A program made the translations under genes and the position numbers. Source: JANQRV01 sp964533785 (GTDB taxonomy: Bacteria > Bacteroidota > Bacteroidia > Chitinophagales > Saprospiraceae). From it: a DNA stretch of 13,619 bases. The stretch lies in assembly GCA_964533785.1 (NCBI GenBank), contig CAZHNG010000181.1:1-13619 (forward strand). Reading direction: 5' to 3'. Below the pieces are notes generated by a model. It did not search any database and was not told the DNA's origin. It saw only the letters and a program-made list of their open reading frames with translations. Positions 12,717-13,619 of the stretch are shown here, piece after piece. Position 1 is the stretch's first letter, and each line of letters starts with the position of its first letter.

Positions 12717-13514
12717 ATGAATTATAAATTTTTGTTTCCCACTTTTCGCAATCGCTATTTGTTCATTAAGCGGAGTCTTGAACGATATGAAGATCAGGCT
12801 TTTAAGGAAGCACTTAATCTCGGTACGGGAGAGGGGGATTATGATGCTTTGATCAGCCGGTATTGTAAGCACTTGACTGGTTGTGATATTAATCAAAGGG
12901 ATATTGACTTTGCCAAACAGTTGAATCAAAGCCTAAAAAATGTTGATTATCAAATTGAAGACGCCCTTGATTTAAGTTTTGCTGATGGTACTTTCGATTT
13001 GATCGTGTCCGTAGAGGTTTTGGAACACGTAGGTAAGCCGAAACGAATGATGGAAGAGATAAGCCGTGTTTTGAAGCCCGGCGGAATGGTGATGATGACC
13101 TTTCCAAGGTATAACTTCCCCATTACCTATGATCCGGTTAACAAATTATTCCGCAAGGGGGAACAACGGGTTATTGCACAAGGTGCCTATGCCTTTGGAC
13201 ACGAATATTTACCCAAGGCCAGTGATTTTGAGAAATGGTGTAGCCTGTACGGGCTGGAAATTGTGGAGGATAATAATTTGAGCGGTGCTGCTGTAGGTTT
13301 GCTAGAAATTTACTGGACGGGACTCGTCCAAAAGATATTTAAAGATAACTCGACTAATCTTGATCAGGCAGATCAGAAAAAAATTACCCTTCGACCTTCA
13401 ATGAAAGAGCCATTGCTTACCATTCTTACCGATGCCTTTATTAAATTTGACCGGTTTTTGTTTGGCCGGCAGAAAAGTTCGATCGGAAAGGGTTATGTGT
13501 TGCGTAAGAAGTAA
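12717..13514 (+). CDS. Class I SAM-dependent methyltransferase
   Basis: 265-residue cytosolic methyltransferase of the Methyltransf_11/Methyltransf_25 type. SAM motif I is LNLGTGEGDYD (33-43). An acidic residue after strand 2 (GCDIN, 55-59) should bind the ribose. The ED pair near 81-82 corresponds to motif III, FDLIVSVEVLEHV (93-105) to post-II, and RVLKPGG (117-123) to the canonical post-motif. The N-terminal start MNYKFLFPTFRNRY and the C-terminal lobe from about 130 (FPRYNFPITYDP, GHEYLPKASDFEKW) resemble enzymes acting on sugars, lipids or quinones; the acceptor cannot be read from the sequence. A basic tail (GKGYVLRKK) closes it. The gene is separated from the SDR-like gene by the ATTGYTC array, so it may have its own promoter. 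Confidence 0.88.
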   Translation: MNYKFLFPTFRNRYLFIKRSLERYEDQAFKEALNLGTGEGDYDALISRYCKHLTGCDINQRDIDFAKQLNQSLKNVDYQIEDALDLSFADGTFDLIVSVEVLEHVGKPKRMMEEISRVLKPGGMVMMTFPRYNFPITYDPVNKLFRKGEQRVIAQGAYAFGHEYLPKASDFEKWCSLYGLEIVEDNNLSGAAVGLLEIYWTGLVQKIFKDNSTNLDQADQKKITLRPSMKEPLLTILTDAFIKFDRFLFGRQKSSIGKGYVLRKK

Positions 13515-13520
13515 GCAGAT

Positions 13521-13610
13521 TTAACCTGCCTGCCCAGCCCATCATAACCGTCCACGTAGGGCCGCCACGTAGGGCCGCCACGTAGGGCCCGTAGGGTCTG
13601 GGCAGGTTAA
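13521..13610. repeat. GC-rich dispersed palindromic repeat, right copy (complete)
   Basis: 90-bp unit bounded by perfect 10-bp inverted ends TTAACCTGCC and GGCAGGTTAA. The inner arms (CTGCCCAGCCC against GGGTCTGGGCAG) also pair partly. The centre holds three 13-bp tandem units CCACGTAGGGCCG/C (13552-13564, 13565-13577, 13578-13590). It begins 6 nt after the methyltransferase stop. It is inverted relative to the copy at the window start, which has two units. The structure is like REP/BIME or a small foldback element. Confidence 0.9.
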
Positions 13611-13619
13611 GCGTTAATT

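Overview
The window looks like a chromosomal, accessory-rich stretch from a Bacteroidota bacterium, most likely a marine Saprospiria/Lewinella-like organism. Three things support this: a secreted enzyme ending in a type IX secretion (Por-type) sorting domain, a TRL-like lipoprotein with a short lipobox signal, and start sites with weak or absent Shine-Dalgarno sequences plus TAnnTTTG-like boxes. The placement to family is inference from protein style, not a database match.

Layout, left to right. (1) Positions 1-84 hold a copy of a GC-rich dispersed repeat, followed by a minus-strand periplasmic gamma-glutamyltransferase-family hydrolase (84-1775). (2) Positions 1776-3790 are a decay zone: about 600 bp of intergenic DNA with hairpins and duplicated motifs, an orphan 3' gene fragment (2380-2610), and the 3' remnant of an FAD-dependent oxidoreductase gene that has lost its 5' part and is split by a 144-bp element with terminal inverted repeats (3560-3703). 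(3) Positions 3910-5706 carry three small plus-strand envelope proteins: a TRL-like lipoprotein, a membrane-anchored unknown, and a secreted unknown. A second, different 164-bp MITE-like element (4948-5111) sits just upstream of the last one. (4) A 34-bp perfect palindrome closes the convergent junction to the main minus-strand block: an MFS sugar porter (9790-11124), a type IX-secreted vanadium-dependent haloperoxidase (7329-9545) and a GH32 fructan hydrolase (5750-7336). The last two overlap by 8 bp. (5) Divergently, on the plus strand, come a GlsB/YeaQ-type membrane protein, an atypical short-chain dehydrogenase-like protein and a class I methyltransferase. The window ends in a second copy of the GC-rich repeat, inverted relative to the first.

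How the genes may work together: the GH32 enzyme and the sugar porter form a plausible fructan/sucrose-type sugar acquisition set (extracytoplasmic hydrolysis, then uptake) without SusC/SusD in view. The haloperoxidase is physically coupled to the GH32 gene, but a shared role is only inferred. The GlsB-like and SDR-like genes are 15 nt apart and look co-transcribed.

The most striking non-coding signal is the density of small repeats: a 7-bp GACGCTA heptamer in tandem at several intergenic sites and inside the termini of one MITE, a separate ATTGYTC heptamer array, paired 8-bp arrays in a divergent promoter region, two unrelated MITE-like elements, and the palindromic GC-rich repeat at both window ends.
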